Positions 46,295 through 55,398 of a stretch of 64,000 bases of DNA are shown piece by piece. The position numbers were made by a program, and so were the translations under genes. The stretch spans positions 526,501 to 590,500 of the forward strand of contig NZ_BOQE01000001.1 in the NCBI RefSeq assembly GCF_023705585.1. Reading direction: 5' to 3'. Source of the DNA: Collibacillus ludicampi (GTDB lineage: Bacteria > Bacillota > Bacilli > Tumebacillales > BOQE01). Position 1 is the stretch's first letter. The number at the start of each line of letters is the position of its first letter. Below the pieces are notes generated by a model. It worked only from the letters and a program-made list of their open reading frames with translations. It did no database searches and was not told where the DNA came from.

Positions 46295-46424
46295 TCCATC
46301 ACAAACATGAAGCCTCCAACTCGTTTTGGGGGCTACTATTCCATACCTCTCCTTTCGTCTCACAGATCTTGATGACCTCAGTCTTACATTCGTTATTAAA
46401 AAATTTCCCATGAATAATTCGGAA

Positions 46425-46443
46425 ATCATCATCAAATGATGAT
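46425..46443. promoter_or_regulatory. Inverted repeat upstream of the glutamate-synthase-like gene
   Basis: ATCATCAT-CAA-ATGATGAT is a perfect 8-bp palindrome around three bases. It covers the first ATG of the frame, which argues that translation begins later, at TTG 46478. Confidence 0.4.
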
Positions 46444-46477
46444 AGTTACATGGAATCTCTGTGCAGGAGTGTTTTTC

Positions 46478-47956
46478 TTGGCAACATTTTGGCAAACGAT
46501 AATCATTACTTTCATCTGTGTGATTGCAGGACTGATGATTTTTTCCATCTTACTTGTTTTAGTGAGCCGATTCATGATTTCCCTTCTCGTTCATCGAACC
46601 CTCGTACGATTTATGTCCGATCGGTATGCAGAGAATTTATGGGAACTTGCTTCCGCCTTGACCCGCATGTCTCCGCAATTGGTACTGGAAAACGCCCTTC
46701 GCTCTCATAAAGGGGGAGTGATTGAACGGCCTATGGGGAGTCCGCGCAAGTTTCTTCATCTCGATGGACTTGTTTTTTCTCCCGCTCAGCTCGCGGTTCT
46801 TCCCTGTCCTGAAGACATTCCCGTCGAAACGACCACCGTCATCGGTCCGTCAAGCGAGAACCCCCTCGTACTGGATATTCCTCTTCTCATATCGGCTATG
46901 GGCTGTGGAGTGGGAGTGAGTGAACAAACGAAGATCGCTTTAGCATTAGGGGCGACCATGGCGGGAACGGCGACGAACACCGGTGAAGGCGGCTTTCTTC
47001 CGGAAGAACGAAAACTCGCGAAACACTTAATTATTCAATATCATTCCGGAAAATGGACGAAGAGTCCAGAAATTCTAAAACAGGCAGATATGATCGAAAT
47101 CCATTTCGGACAAGGGGCATCCGTCGGTGCCCCCAGTCTGATCCCGCCGGAGTATCTACAAGGACGTGCACGTCAAATCATGGGTCTCAAGCCGGAAGAA
47201 ACAGCTGTCCTGCATTCCCGACATGAAGAAATACAGGAACCTTCGGATCTCAAAAATTTGGTTGATCATTTACGCACTCTCACAGGCGGTATACCGATTG
47301 GAGTCAAGATCGCCGCAAGCGGCATGATCGAAAAGGATCTCCAAGTCGCATTGGATGCAGGGGTTGATGTGATTGCAATCGACGGTGGACAAGCGGGAAC
47401 CAAAGGGAGCTTGCCCATCTTGGAAGACGACTTTGGACTTCCAACCGTATATGCATTATCCCGTGCCGTTCGTTTCCTTGAACAAAGCGGGCAGCGGGAA
47501 AAGGTCAGTCTCATCATAGGAGGAGGCCTTTTTACTCCGGGCCATTTTCTGAAAGCGCTTGCACTCGGAGCGGACGCAGTTTATCTTGGCACATCCGTTC
47601 TTTTTGCTATGACGCATACGCAAGTGACAAAAACAATTCCGTGGGAACCACCGACACAATTGGTGTTCTACTCCGGAAGCCACAAAGAAAAGTTTGATCC
47701 CGCCCGAGCAAGTTTGTATTTATCGAACTTTTTGAACTCTTGCATGGAAGAAATCAAAATAGCTGTCCGTGCCTTGGGTAAATCAAGCATAAAAGAAGTA
47801 AATAAAAGTGATCTTGTTGCACTCGATGACCTAACTGCCAAAGTAACAGGAGTGCAATCCGCTTACGAACCGGCCTTGCATGTACACCCATCCTTTCGAC
47901 AAAAATCTTCCGTGCTTGCCTCCCGTCCTTTCTATAAAACAAAAATTGTGCGATGA
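46478..47956 (+). CDS. FMN-binding glutamate synthase-like protein (YerD type)
   Basis: About 493 residues: an N-terminal membrane segment or two, then the FMN/Fe-S domain of glutamate synthase: ISAMGCGVGVSEQTKIALAL, GTATNTGEGGFLPEE, IEIHFGQGASVGAPSLIPPE, VIAIDGGQAGTKGSLP and IIGGGLFTPGHFLKALALGA. There is no glutaminase domain, as in Bacillus YerD; the substrate is unknown. TTG 46478 lies eight bases after AGGAG; ATG 46436 has no site and sits in a palindrome. Confidence 0.88.
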   Translation: MATFWQTIIITFICVIAGLMIFSILLVLVSRFMISLLVHRTLVRFMSDRYAENLWELASALTRMSPQLVLENALRSHKGGVIERPMGSPRKFLHLDGLVFSPAQLAVLPCPEDIPVETTTVIGPSSENPLVLDIPLLISAMGCGVGVSEQTKIALALGATMAGTATNTGEGGFLPEERKLAKHLIIQYHSGKWTKSPEILKQADMIEIHFGQGASVGAPSLIPPEYLQGRARQIMGLKPEETAVLHSRHEEIQEPSDLKNLVDHLRTLTGGIPIGVKIAASGMIEKDLQVALDAGVDVIAIDGGQAGTKGSLPILEDDFGLPTVYALSRAVRFLEQSGQREKVSLIIGGGLFTPGHFLKALALGADAVYLGTSVLFAMTHTQVTKTIPWEPPTQLVFYSGSHKEKFDPARASLYLSNFLNSCMEEIKIAVRALGKSSIKEVNKSDLVALDDLTAKVTGVQSAYEPALHVHPSFRQKSSVLASRPFYKTKIVR

Positions 47957-48046
47957 AAGAATGAATTCACAGGATGGGAAGCAATATAAGTGTGTAATCG
48001 TTATCTTGCGGAAAACGCAGTTTAGACATGTCGAGGTGATCTTGAG

Positions 48047-48262
48047 ATGAAAATGGAAGCCATACAGGAACAGTTGAAGGAATGGGGAGAACTCATCATT
48101 ACGACGGACGCCGGAGACAGTTATGAAATTCATCTGGGTGACACGAAGTTTGACATGACGAGCCGAGTCATTACAATTTCCACCCCGGAAGCGGAATATA
48201 TTCTTGACGGGGATTCAATTGAAAGTATTAAGAAGCATTACAGCCACAAGATGGAGCAGTAG
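48047..48262 (+). CDS. Small hypothetical protein
   Basis: A 71-residue acidic protein with an alternating pattern that suggests a small beta domain (DSYEIHLGDTKFDMTSRVIT, TPEAEYILDGDSIESIKKHY). No family recognised. GAGGTGATC precedes the ATG and a good terminator follows, so the gene is real. Confidence 0.75.
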   Translation: MKMEAIQEQLKEWGELIITTDAGDSYEIHLGDTKFDMTSRVITISTPEAEYILDGDSIESIKKHYSHKMEQ

Positions 48263-48286
48263 TATGTACTTTCTGTTCAAAATGCA

Positions 48287-48324
48287 AGAGGAGCTAGCTC
48301 ACTTTAAAGCTGGCTTCTCTTTTT
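48287..48324 (+). terminator. Terminator after small hypothetical gene
   Basis: AGAGGAGCTAGCT (48287-48299) pairs with AGCTGGCTTCTCT (48308-48320) with two G-U pairs, followed by four T. Confidence 0.75.
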
Positions 48325-48409
48325 ACTGTCAACTATCTTATTGATCAGATCATCATGTATAATAGATAAGTGCATCCAAATATCGGAGAAAGATCTGGAG
48401 TGAGATCGG

Positions 48410-49612
48410 TTGAATTCGTGGAAACGAAATCTTTATCTCATGTGGTTCGTACAATTCGGGGCCGGTATATCGCTGAGTTTTATCTTCTCGTTTGTTCCTT
48501 TATACTTGCCGCATCTCGGTGTAACTGGCACCCGCCAAGTCGGGATCTGGTCCGGCATCCTCATGGGAGCTGCTCCGCTGTTTGCCGCGCTTCTCGGGCC
48601 TTTCTGGGGGAATCTTGCCGATAAACATGGACGCAAGATCATGGTGGAACGGGTGCTTTTGAGTAACATCGCTGTCGTCATCGCCATGGGATTTGTCACA
48701 AACGTGTATCAGTTCCTCGCGTTGCGTATCCTTCAAGGCATACTCGGGGGATTTACCTCGGCGGCGATCGCGTTGGTGACTTCCTTTACCCCCAGAGAAA
48801 AAACCGGGTATGCACTAGGGATCTATCAAACCGCACAAATCGTGGGTTCCGCTTCAGGCCCAATGATCGGAGGCTTTCTGGCGGATGCGTTCAACTACCG
48901 CTTTCCTTTTTTCTTTATGAGCGTCGTCAGTCTGACTTCTTTTCTCGTCGTCTTTTTTCTGGTGAAGGAACCTCCTCTCCGAGGAAACGTCAAAAAGTCG
49001 GAATCCTTTGTCCGAAGTCTTTCCGCCGTTACCCATATACCCGGTTTAATGCCCATGGCCTTTATCAACTTTCTCATCCAATTCGGACTGATGATCATCG
49101 CACCGATCGTCCCTCTCTACATCAAGTCCCTTTCCCACGAAGGGGCTTATGTCGCAACGATCACAGGAATCATCCTGGCGCTCGGTGGAGCGGCCGCCGC
49201 ACTTTCCTCCGTCATAACGGGAAGAATCGGCGATCGCGTGGGACACCGCAGAATTTTGCTCACATTATCGATGGGAACCGGTATCATGTTCGGATTGACA
49301 GCTTTGGCCTCCTCGATTTTCACATTTGGACTGGCAAGAACAGCGACCGGGCTCTTTCTTGGAGGGTTAATGCCGACGAGCAATGCGCTGATTTCACAGT
49401 TTGTTACGGAAGAAAAACGGGGAGTAGCTTTCGGTGTCACCACAAGTATGACCTTGCTGGGTAATGTTCTTGGCCCATTGGCAGGCGGTTGGTTATCGGG
49501 CGTCATCGGGTTGGCCGAAACGTTTTTGGTTACGATGGGATTGTTTCTCATCACAGCACTCTGGGTCTGGACGCACAATCCACAAAAAATGCTCAAACAA
49601 TCGGAAGGATGA
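48410..49612 (+). CDS. MFS transporter, DHA1-like, 12 TM
   Basis: A 400-residue facilitator with twelve predicted helices; motif A is GNLADKHGRKIMVE after TM2, repeated in the second half as GRIGDRVGHRRIL. It resembles multidrug exporters of the MdtG type. Translation starts at TTG, six bases after GGAGTGA. A TATAAT-like box lies at about 48356. Six bases separate it from the EamA gene, so both are cotranscribed. Confidence 0.88.
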   Translation: MNSWKRNLYLMWFVQFGAGISLSFIFSFVPLYLPHLGVTGTRQVGIWSGILMGAAPLFAALLGPFWGNLADKHGRKIMVERVLLSNIAVVIAMGFVTNVYQFLALRILQGILGGFTSAAIALVTSFTPREKTGYALGIYQTAQIVGSASGPMIGGFLADAFNYRFPFFFMSVVSLTSFLVVFFLVKEPPLRGNVKKSESFVRSLSAVTHIPGLMPMAFINFLIQFGLMIIAPIVPLYIKSLSHEGAYVATITGIILALGGAAAALSSVITGRIGDRVGHRRILLTLSMGTGIMFGLTALASSIFTFGLARTATGLFLGGLMPTSNALISQFVTEEKRGVAFGVTTSMTLLGNVLGPLAGGWLSGVIGLAETFLVTMGLFLITALWVWTHNPQKMLKQSEG

Positions 49613-49618
49613 TCCATC

Positions 49619-50536
49619 ATGCAAGAGCTTTATTTTTACGCCTTGCTCTTATTCACGAGCATGCTTTGGGCAGGAAACTTCGTCGCGGGAAAATTCCTGG
49701 TGGGCCACGCATCGACTTTAACACTGACGGAAATGCGCTGGGGACTCGCGGTTCTCTGCCTGATTCCTTTCGTTTGGCTGCGAGAAAAGCGCTTATTTCC
49801 TTCGCGAAAGGCGCTTCTTCCCCTTTTTTTCATGGGCATTACGGGTGTCGTCTTGTTCAATATGTTCATGTTCCTCGCATTGGAAAAGACGTCTGCTGAC
49901 AACGTGGGTCTACTGTCAGCGTTGAACCCTGTTTCGATCGCGCTTGCCTCTTTTGTTATCCTGCATGAGAAATTGAAATGGCAACAAGTTGGCGGCATGT
50001 TGGTATCTCTGCTCGGCGTGATCATCGTCATTACGCACGGGGACTGGCAGAAACTCTTGCGCTTTCACTTCAATACGGGTGATCTTTTCATGCTCGCGGC
50101 CGTAGGTACATGGGGACTTTATTCTGTCGCAGGGAAAAAAGCGATGCAATATGTATCTCCCTACATGTCAACGTTATGGTCGGGGATTATTGGCTGTCTT
50201 CTTCTCCTCCCTTTCGACCTCTTTTCATTCGAAGTGAAAAACACGAACCCGGCCTTCTGGATCGCTACCTTATACGTGAGTGTAGGCGCCACCGTTTTAG
50301 CGATGGTGTTTTGGAATCTCGGAGTCCAGAGAGTTGGAGGGACGAGATCAGGGGTGTTTCTCAATTTCAATCCCATTTTTACAGCCATTCTGGCTTTCTT
50401 TTTCTTGAAGGAGCACATGAACCTCATACAAGGAATCGGAACCTTGTTGGTCATCGGCGGCGTGTATTGGTTTACCATGCAAAAAAAGGAGCGAGCGGAA
50501 ACAGTCCATGCCACGTCTTGTGAGATCAACAGATGA
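49619..50536 (+). CDS. EamA/DMT family transporter
   Basis: A 305-residue protein with ten TM helices in two EamA repeats (SMLWAGNFVAGKFLVGHAST with VSIALASFVILHEKLKWQQV; GTWGLYSVAGKKAMQY with PIFTAILAFFFLKEHMNLIQ). Such transporters export or import small metabolites; substrate unknown. ATG lies behind GGAAGGATGATCC. Confidence 0.88.
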   Translation: MQELYFYALLLFTSMLWAGNFVAGKFLVGHASTLTLTEMRWGLAVLCLIPFVWLREKRLFPSRKALLPLFFMGITGVVLFNMFMFLALEKTSADNVGLLSALNPVSIALASFVILHEKLKWQQVGGMLVSLLGVIIVITHGDWQKLLRFHFNTGDLFMLAAVGTWGLYSVAGKKAMQYVSPYMSTLWSGIIGCLLLLPFDLFSFEVKNTNPAFWIATLYVSVGATVLAMVFWNLGVQRVGGTRSGVFLNFNPIFTAILAFFFLKEHMNLIQGIGTLLVIGGVYWFTMQKKERAETVHATSCEINR

Positions 50537-50570
50537 GCCGTCTTGCTTTGTGTGATTTTTGAAAATGAGT

Positions 50571-50600
50571 GCTTGGGTGGATGTATCGCTTTGCGCTTGG
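50571..50600. repeat. Half copy of the dispersed palindromic element
   Basis: CTTGGGTGGATGTATCGCTT and the following TGCGCTTGG match the left arms at 18849 and 43226. The inner hairpin is missing. Confidence 0.5.
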
Positions 50601-50619
50601 GTTCAATGAGAATCTTATA

Positions 50620-50653
50620 AAAACCGGAGTGCCTGCAAGCACACCGGTTTTTT
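50620..50653 (+). terminator. Terminator after EamA gene
   Basis: AAACCGGAGTGC pairs with GCACACCGGTTT with one mismatch, followed by T residues. Confidence 0.8.
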
Positions 50654-50665
50654 ATTCATCAGAAT

Positions 50666-50695
50666 GAGTATTTTTCTTGTGATTCACACATGCTA
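50666..50695 (+). promoter_or_regulatory. Sigma-G-like promoter of second ger operon
   Basis: GAGTA (one mismatch to GMATR), an 18-base spacer and CATGCTA, which fits CATNMTA. It lies 36 bases before the first ger gene. Confidence 0.6.
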
Positions 50696-50731
50696 TTAAA
50701 AAGTTGGTATCCATGAAAAGGATGATCGACA

Positions 50732-52354
50732 TTGCGCAGAACAGCAAAGTTATTCCGTAAAAAACAACCAATCGTTATCGATCGGTTGGAAGAGGGAACG
50801 GCCAAGTATCGCGGGCAACCGTTGCCCAGTTGTATCGAGCAATCGATTGATTTTCTACAAAACGTCCTGGGGAAAAGCAGCGATGTGATTATCCACCGGT
50901 TTGAAATACCAAGTCCTGCTAAGCAACGTGCCGCACTGGCATATATCGATGGACTCGTCAAACAAGAAGCAGTGAATGATTTCATTTTGCGACCTTTACT
51001 GCGAGCAGATGTTCCTTACGAGGAGAATCGCTTGCAGACACCCGTGTGGGAGCGCATTCCCATGAGCGATACCCGCTTTCTCGACGACTGGCAACAGGTC
51101 CTGCGTGCGGTGTTATCGGGAGACACGGTGATCTTCTTCGATCAGCATGAACGTTGTCTCTCAGTTTCGACAAAGGGATGGGAGAAAAGAGGCGTAGAAG
51201 AACCTAGCACGGAATCGGTCGTCAGAGGCCCTCGCGACGGTTTGACAGAAACGTTGCGTATTAATACGGCACATATCCGCAGGAGGGTCAAAGACCCGAA
51301 TCTGCGAGTGCAAAACGTGAAAGTCGGTTATCGCACAGACACCGATGTGGCGATTCTCTATATTGAAGATATCGCCAATCCAAAGATTCTTCAGACCATT
51401 CGTTCCCGTATTGAAAACATCGAAATCGACGGGGCTTTTGAAAGCGGGTATATCGAACAGTTCATCGAAGATCACCCGTGGTCTCCTTTTCCCCAAATCC
51501 AAAATACGGAGCGCCCGGACAAAGTGGCCGCCTCCCTATTGGAAGGGAAAATCGCTATTCTCGTCGACGGAACACCTTTTGCTTTAATCGCACCCGCGAT
51601 CTTTTCCCAGTTTTATAACAGCCCGGAAGATTATTATGAACGGTTTCTGATAGCCACATTGATCCGTTTTATCCGGATCATCAGTATGTTAATGGCTCTG
51701 ATGCTGCCATCTTTATATATTGCATTTTCCTCTTTTCACCCGGAGATGATTCCATCGAAATTGGTCATCGCCATGGCTGCAGGTCGTGCGACTGTTCCGT
51801 TCCCGTCAGTACTTGAAGCATTCTTAATGGAGGTAACGATGGAGATCTTGCGTGAGGCGAGCGTACGTCTGCCGGGGCCCGTTGGACCGACCATCGGCAT
51901 CGTAGGCGCCTTGGTCGTAGGAGAATCTGCCGTCCGCGCCGGTATCGTCAGCCCTATCATGGTGATTATCGTAGCCTTGACCACGATCGGATCGTTTGCG
52001 TCGCCAAGCTATAGTGCAGCCATCTCTTTGCGCATGCTTCGTTTTCCCATGATGTTGTTTTCCGGAACATTCGGGTTGTATGGCGTCATGTTGTTCCTGA
52101 TTATCATTATCATCCATCTTTGCAGTATTGAATCGTTCGGTGTCCCCTATTTAACTCCATGGGCGCCTCGAATGTTTTCCGGTTGGAAAGATACTTTTTT
52201 CCGCACACCTTTGTATCGATTGTTGAAGCGTCCGCTATATACGCTGCCTCAAGAATCCAACCGAACGTCTGATACTGTTACACGCAAAGGAAAGAAGAGG
52301 GGCAAGAAAGGAGACACCAATGAACAAACAGAATCTTTCGATCGAAACGGATAA
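50732..52354 (+). CDS. Spore germination receptor subunit A (GerAA family)
   Basis: A 540-residue GerAA protein with the usual soluble N-terminal half (VVRGPRDGLTETLRINTAHI, EGKIAILVDGTPFALIAPAI) and a membrane half (LMLPSLYIAFSSFHPEMIPS, LMEVTMEILREASVRLPGPV). The C-terminal tail is basic (RKGKKRGKKGDTNEQ) and longer than in the first operon. It starts at TTG after AAAAGGATGATC. It overlaps the B-subunit gene by 35 bp. Confidence 0.92.
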   Translation: MRRTAKLFRKKQPIVIDRLEEGTAKYRGQPLPSCIEQSIDFLQNVLGKSSDVIIHRFEIPSPAKQRAALAYIDGLVKQEAVNDFILRPLLRADVPYEENRLQTPVWERIPMSDTRFLDDWQQVLRAVLSGDTVIFFDQHERCLSVSTKGWEKRGVEEPSTESVVRGPRDGLTETLRINTAHIRRRVKDPNLRVQNVKVGYRTDTDVAILYIEDIANPKILQTIRSRIENIEIDGAFESGYIEQFIEDHPWSPFPQIQNTERPDKVAASLLEGKIAILVDGTPFALIAPAIFSQFYNSPEDYYERFLIATLIRFIRIISMLMALMLPSLYIAFSSFHPEMIPSKLVIAMAAGRATVPFPSVLEAFLMEVTMEILREASVRLPGPVGPTIGIVGALVVGESAVRAGIVSPIMVIIVALTTIGSFASPSYSAAISLRMLRFPMMLFSGTFGLYGVMLFLIIIIIHLCSIESFGVPYLTPWAPRMFSGWKDTFFRTPLYRLLKRPLYTLPQESNRTSDTVTRKGKKRGKKGDTNEQTESFDRNG

Positions 52355-53594
52355 ATTTACGCCGAGCCAATCCATGTCTTTGATTATCAGCTCGATCATC
52401 GGTGTGGGGATTCTGCTTCTTCCGCGGACGACCAGCAAGTATATGTTCCAGCAAGGCTGGATAGCTATGGTAATCGGCTTGTTCGCGACATTATGCTTCA
52501 CCTGGGCGATCACAAAGCTGATTACCCACATGAGAGGGAGGATATTTGCCGATTATGTAATCCATATTTTAGCACCGACACGGTATCCCTGGATTGGAAA
52601 ATTAATTGGAATTCCTCTCCTTTTCGCTTTTGCAGGGTTATGGTTGCTCTTGACCGCTTTGGTCTCTCGTGCGTTCGGAGAAGTGGTGATCACAGCTGTT
52701 TTAGTCAATACGCCGCTCGAAGTGATTGTTACCAGCATGCTTTTGGTAAGCTTGTATTTATGTATGAAAAAAGAGATCGTTGTTGCCCGGGTGAATGAAT
52801 TTCTCATTCCCGTAATGATCGTACCCCTCTTGATCTTGGCTCTTTTATCTTTTCAAAATGCAAATGTTTATCATTTAATGCCTTTGTTTCCTCTCGAGAC
52901 AAAAGGAATTCCGAAATCACTGGTAACAACCATTTTTGCATTCCAGGGATACGATATCATTTTGCCGTTTGCCTCACGTTTTTCCCAAAATGTCAAGTAT
53001 ATGCGGGCCAATCTGTTGGGGATCTGGGTTGTTGGCATTTTGTATATTTTAGTCGTCATTGCCGGATTGCTCGTATTTGGATATGAAGAATTGCAACGAC
53101 AGACATGGCCGACTTTGGAATTGGTCAAAACGGTGAACGTCCCTGTCTTTATTCTCGAGCGAATGGAAGCCGTCTTTATCGGCGTCTGGGTCGCCGCCAT
53201 TTTTACGACAGCAGCCAACTACTATTATGCGGCATCGAAACTGATTTGTGATATCTTTCATATCCGAAAGTTATTTTACGTGGCATTGGCCTTCGCGCCC
53301 CTTTTATATTTCGTCGCGATGCATCCACGCAATCTTTTCGATCTGCTTGCATACCTCGATCGCATTTCATGGATTTGGTTTTTTATGGGCAGCGTTATCC
53401 CTGTCTTTTTCTTAGGGTTATCTTTTTTGCGGACCGGGGGACTGCCAAATGAAACCGTACGCAAAAGTCTTAAGTCTCTCCATCCTGATCGCGATGTTTC
53501 TCACCGGATGTTGGGATCAGGTGGAGCTGGAAGAACGGACCTCTGTTATCGCATTCACTGTGGATATCAATCAAAAAAACCCCAAACTCCTTGA
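52320..53594 (+). CDS. Spore germination receptor subunit B, with abnormal C-terminal extension
   Basis: A GerAB protein with about ten TM helices up to residue 375 (IISSIIGVGILLLPRTTSKY, FAFQGYDIILPFASRF, TTAANYYYAASKLI). After the last helix the frame runs 146 bp into the C-subunit gene and encodes about 48 hydrophilic residues that look like non-coding read-through (CYRIHCGYQSKKPQTP). One more G in the G5 run at 53436-53440 would end the protein at a TGA overlapping the next ATG (ATGA), the common arrangement. It begins with ATG after AAGGAGACACC. Confidence 0.88.
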   Translation: MNKQNLSIETDKFTPSQSMSLIISSIIGVGILLLPRTTSKYMFQQGWIAMVIGLFATLCFTWAITKLITHMRGRIFADYVIHILAPTRYPWIGKLIGIPLLFAFAGLWLLLTALVSRAFGEVVITAVLVNTPLEVIVTSMLLVSLYLCMKKEIVVARVNEFLIPVMIVPLLILALLSFQNANVYHLMPLFPLETKGIPKSLVTTIFAFQGYDIILPFASRFSQNVKYMRANLLGIWVVGILYILVVIAGLLVFGYEELQRQTWPTLELVKTVNVPVFILERMEAVFIGVWVAAIFTTAANYYYAASKLICDIFHIRKLFYVALAFAPLLYFVAMHPRNLFDLLAYLDRISWIWFFMGSVIPVFFLGLSFLRTGGLPNETVRKSLKSLHPDRDVSHRMLGSGGAGRTDLCYRIHCGYQSKKPQTP

Positions 53595-54597
53595 TGTATC
53601 GATACAAATCCCTATTCCGATCAAGATCGTAGGAGCGGGCGGTGGAGGAGCGGCAGAAGGCGGTCGAGAAGCAGTGAAAGTGATGACCGGATCGGGCTCA
53701 ACGATTTCGGAAGCCAAGCAAAACATTCAGAAGAATCTCAATCAGCGATTATTTTTCGGGCATACACGTGTGGTCGCTATTAGCTCAGAAGTGGCGAAAA
53801 CGGATATCTCCGATTTTGTCGATAACATGCGTCGTTTTCCTCAGATCAGACGTCTGTTGGTTCCTGTGATTGTTCCGGGACGTGCATCGCAAATCCTTGA
53901 AAAAGACCCGAAGCTAGAACAGATCCCCGTCATGTATATCAAGGAAATGATGGAATCAGGAGCAAAAATACAACTCATTCCCGATATCAGTTTGGGAGAA
54001 TTTTTCATCAATATGTCTGATTCCTCGATCCATCCGATCATGAATATGGTAACTCCAACAGATAATGGGTTTAAATGGTCAGGTGTGGCGGTCTTCAATG
54101 GCCCGAAAATGGTAGGACAGTTGAATGATGAAATGGTTTGGGCGTACATGAATCTGCATGAAAATCATCCAGGCGGGGATATCAAAATTCCGTGCTTTGA
54201 TGAGAAAGGGAAATATTCGGTGTTCCACGCGCGTAAGGCAAAAACAAAGGTTAAAGTGGAAAAGAAGAACCACCAGATTCACGCCTATTATCAGGTGGAT
54301 GTCGAAGGAGATATCAGAGAATCGGAATGCAATCTCGACTTTAACAATGAAGAGATCATCAACAAGATTCAAAAGTCTGCCGCAGAGGTATATGAAGCAC
54401 GCGCAAAAAAAATGATCCAGTATGTGCAAAAAGATATCCGTGCGGATGCAATCGGTCTCGGATTCATCGTCCGAGCCCGATACCCTGAGATTTGGAGAGC
54501 GGTCAATTGGGAACAGGAGTTTCCAAACGTTCAGATCCATGTAACATACAAAGTCAACATGCGGAGGTTTGGCATGGTCATCGGAAAATCGCGGTAG
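53449..54597 (+). CDS. Spore germination receptor lipoprotein subunit C (GerAC family)
   Basis: A 382-residue lipoprotein with lipobox FLTGC then WDQVELEERTSVIAFTVDIN. A Gly-rich segment (GAGGGGAAEGG, near 64) matches that of the other GerC. Last gene of the second operon. It holds three subunit genes only, with no D gene. Confidence 0.92.
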   Translation: MKPYAKVLSLSILIAMFLTGCWDQVELEERTSVIAFTVDINQKNPKLLDVSIQIPIPIKIVGAGGGGAAEGGREAVKVMTGSGSTISEAKQNIQKNLNQRLFFGHTRVVAISSEVAKTDISDFVDNMRRFPQIRRLLVPVIVPGRASQILEKDPKLEQIPVMYIKEMMESGAKIQLIPDISLGEFFINMSDSSIHPIMNMVTPTDNGFKWSGVAVFNGPKMVGQLNDEMVWAYMNLHENHPGGDIKIPCFDEKGKYSVFHARKAKTKVKVEKKNHQIHAYYQVDVEGDIRESECNLDFNNEEIINKIQKSAAEVYEARAKKMIQYVQKDIRADAIGLGFIVRARYPEIWRAVNWEQEFPNVQIHVTYKVNMRRFGMVIGKSR

Positions 54598-54639
54598 CCC
54601 CATGTCATGAGGAACGCCATCGGATGGACGAAAAGCGAT

Positions 54640-55398
54640 TCACCCATCCGAACGGATCACCAATTGCTGTTGTTCATTAAAGAGGGTAGGATATGTTAAA
54701 TAGCCGAGCGCAATGCTCGTCAATGCGGCGGAAGCGATAAAAGCGAAAACGATGAGCAATTGATACCGCACCGCTTGTACGGGATCCGCTCCAGCGATGA
54801 TCTGTCCCGTCATCATGCCGGGGAGTTGAACGAGTCCCATCGTCTTCATCCCATCGATCGTCGGGATCATAGCCGCGCGAATCGCTTGTTTCAAAACGAA
54901 GCGGCTGGATTGCCTGGGGGTGGCACCAAGCGACAAGAGGACGAGGATCTCGTTTTTGCGCGCGTTCGCTTCCGCTTGCAGTCGGTTGAGCAATAAACCG
55001 GAAACGACCATGGCATTTCCTATGATCATGCCGCTGATCGGGATGATATATTGCGGTGTCCATGAAACCACATGGAGCCCTACTAATAATCCCTGCGTAA
55101 TGAGTTCCGTTAATGTGATGGCGGCAAGCACGCGCCAAAATACTTGCGGCAATCCTTTTCCGCGTTTGCTGGCATTTTGGGCAGCCACAAGAATCATGAC
55201 CGTGACGATCAGGAGGATGAACCATACATGTTGCGCGGAAAAGACGATTTGCAAAATATATCCGATCACAAGTAACTGTACCGCGGAGCGAACCGTCGCG
55301 ATCAACATGTCTTTTTCCACGCCAAGCTTCAACCCAATCGACAAGAGCATCGCCAAAACGACAAAAGTAAGCGTCACCCCTAATGAGAAGAGACTCAC
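54640..55398 (-). CDS. fetB: Iron-export type ABC permease FetB (UPF0014)
   Basis: A 252-residue protein of the FetB/YbbM family with about seven TM segments and the family stretches AAQNASKRGKGLP, ISGMIIGNAMVVSGL and ALLSLGATPRQ-like LVLLSLGATPRQSSRFVLKQ. With FetA it exports iron and protects from oxidative stress in E. coli; metal specificity here is inferred. It starts at an ATGA overlap with fetA. Confidence 0.9.
   Translation of the reverse strand: MSLFSLGVTLTFVVLAMLLSIGLKLGVEKDMLIATVRSAVQLLVIGYILQIVFSAQHVWFILLIVTVMILVAAQNASKRGKGLPQVFWRVLAAITLTELITQGLLVGLHVVSWTPQYIIPISGMIIGNAMVVSGLLLNRLQAEANARKNEILVLLSLGATPRQSSRFVLKQAIRAAMIPTIDGMKTMGLVQLPGMMTGQIIAGADPVQAVRYQLLIVFAFIASAALTSIALGYLTYPTLFNEQQQLVIRSDG

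Noticed and set aside
46300-46340. Hairpin AGCCTCCAA / TTGGGGGCT after the DHA2 exporter
   Set aside because: Contains a G-U pair and has no T run, so I do not call it a terminator.
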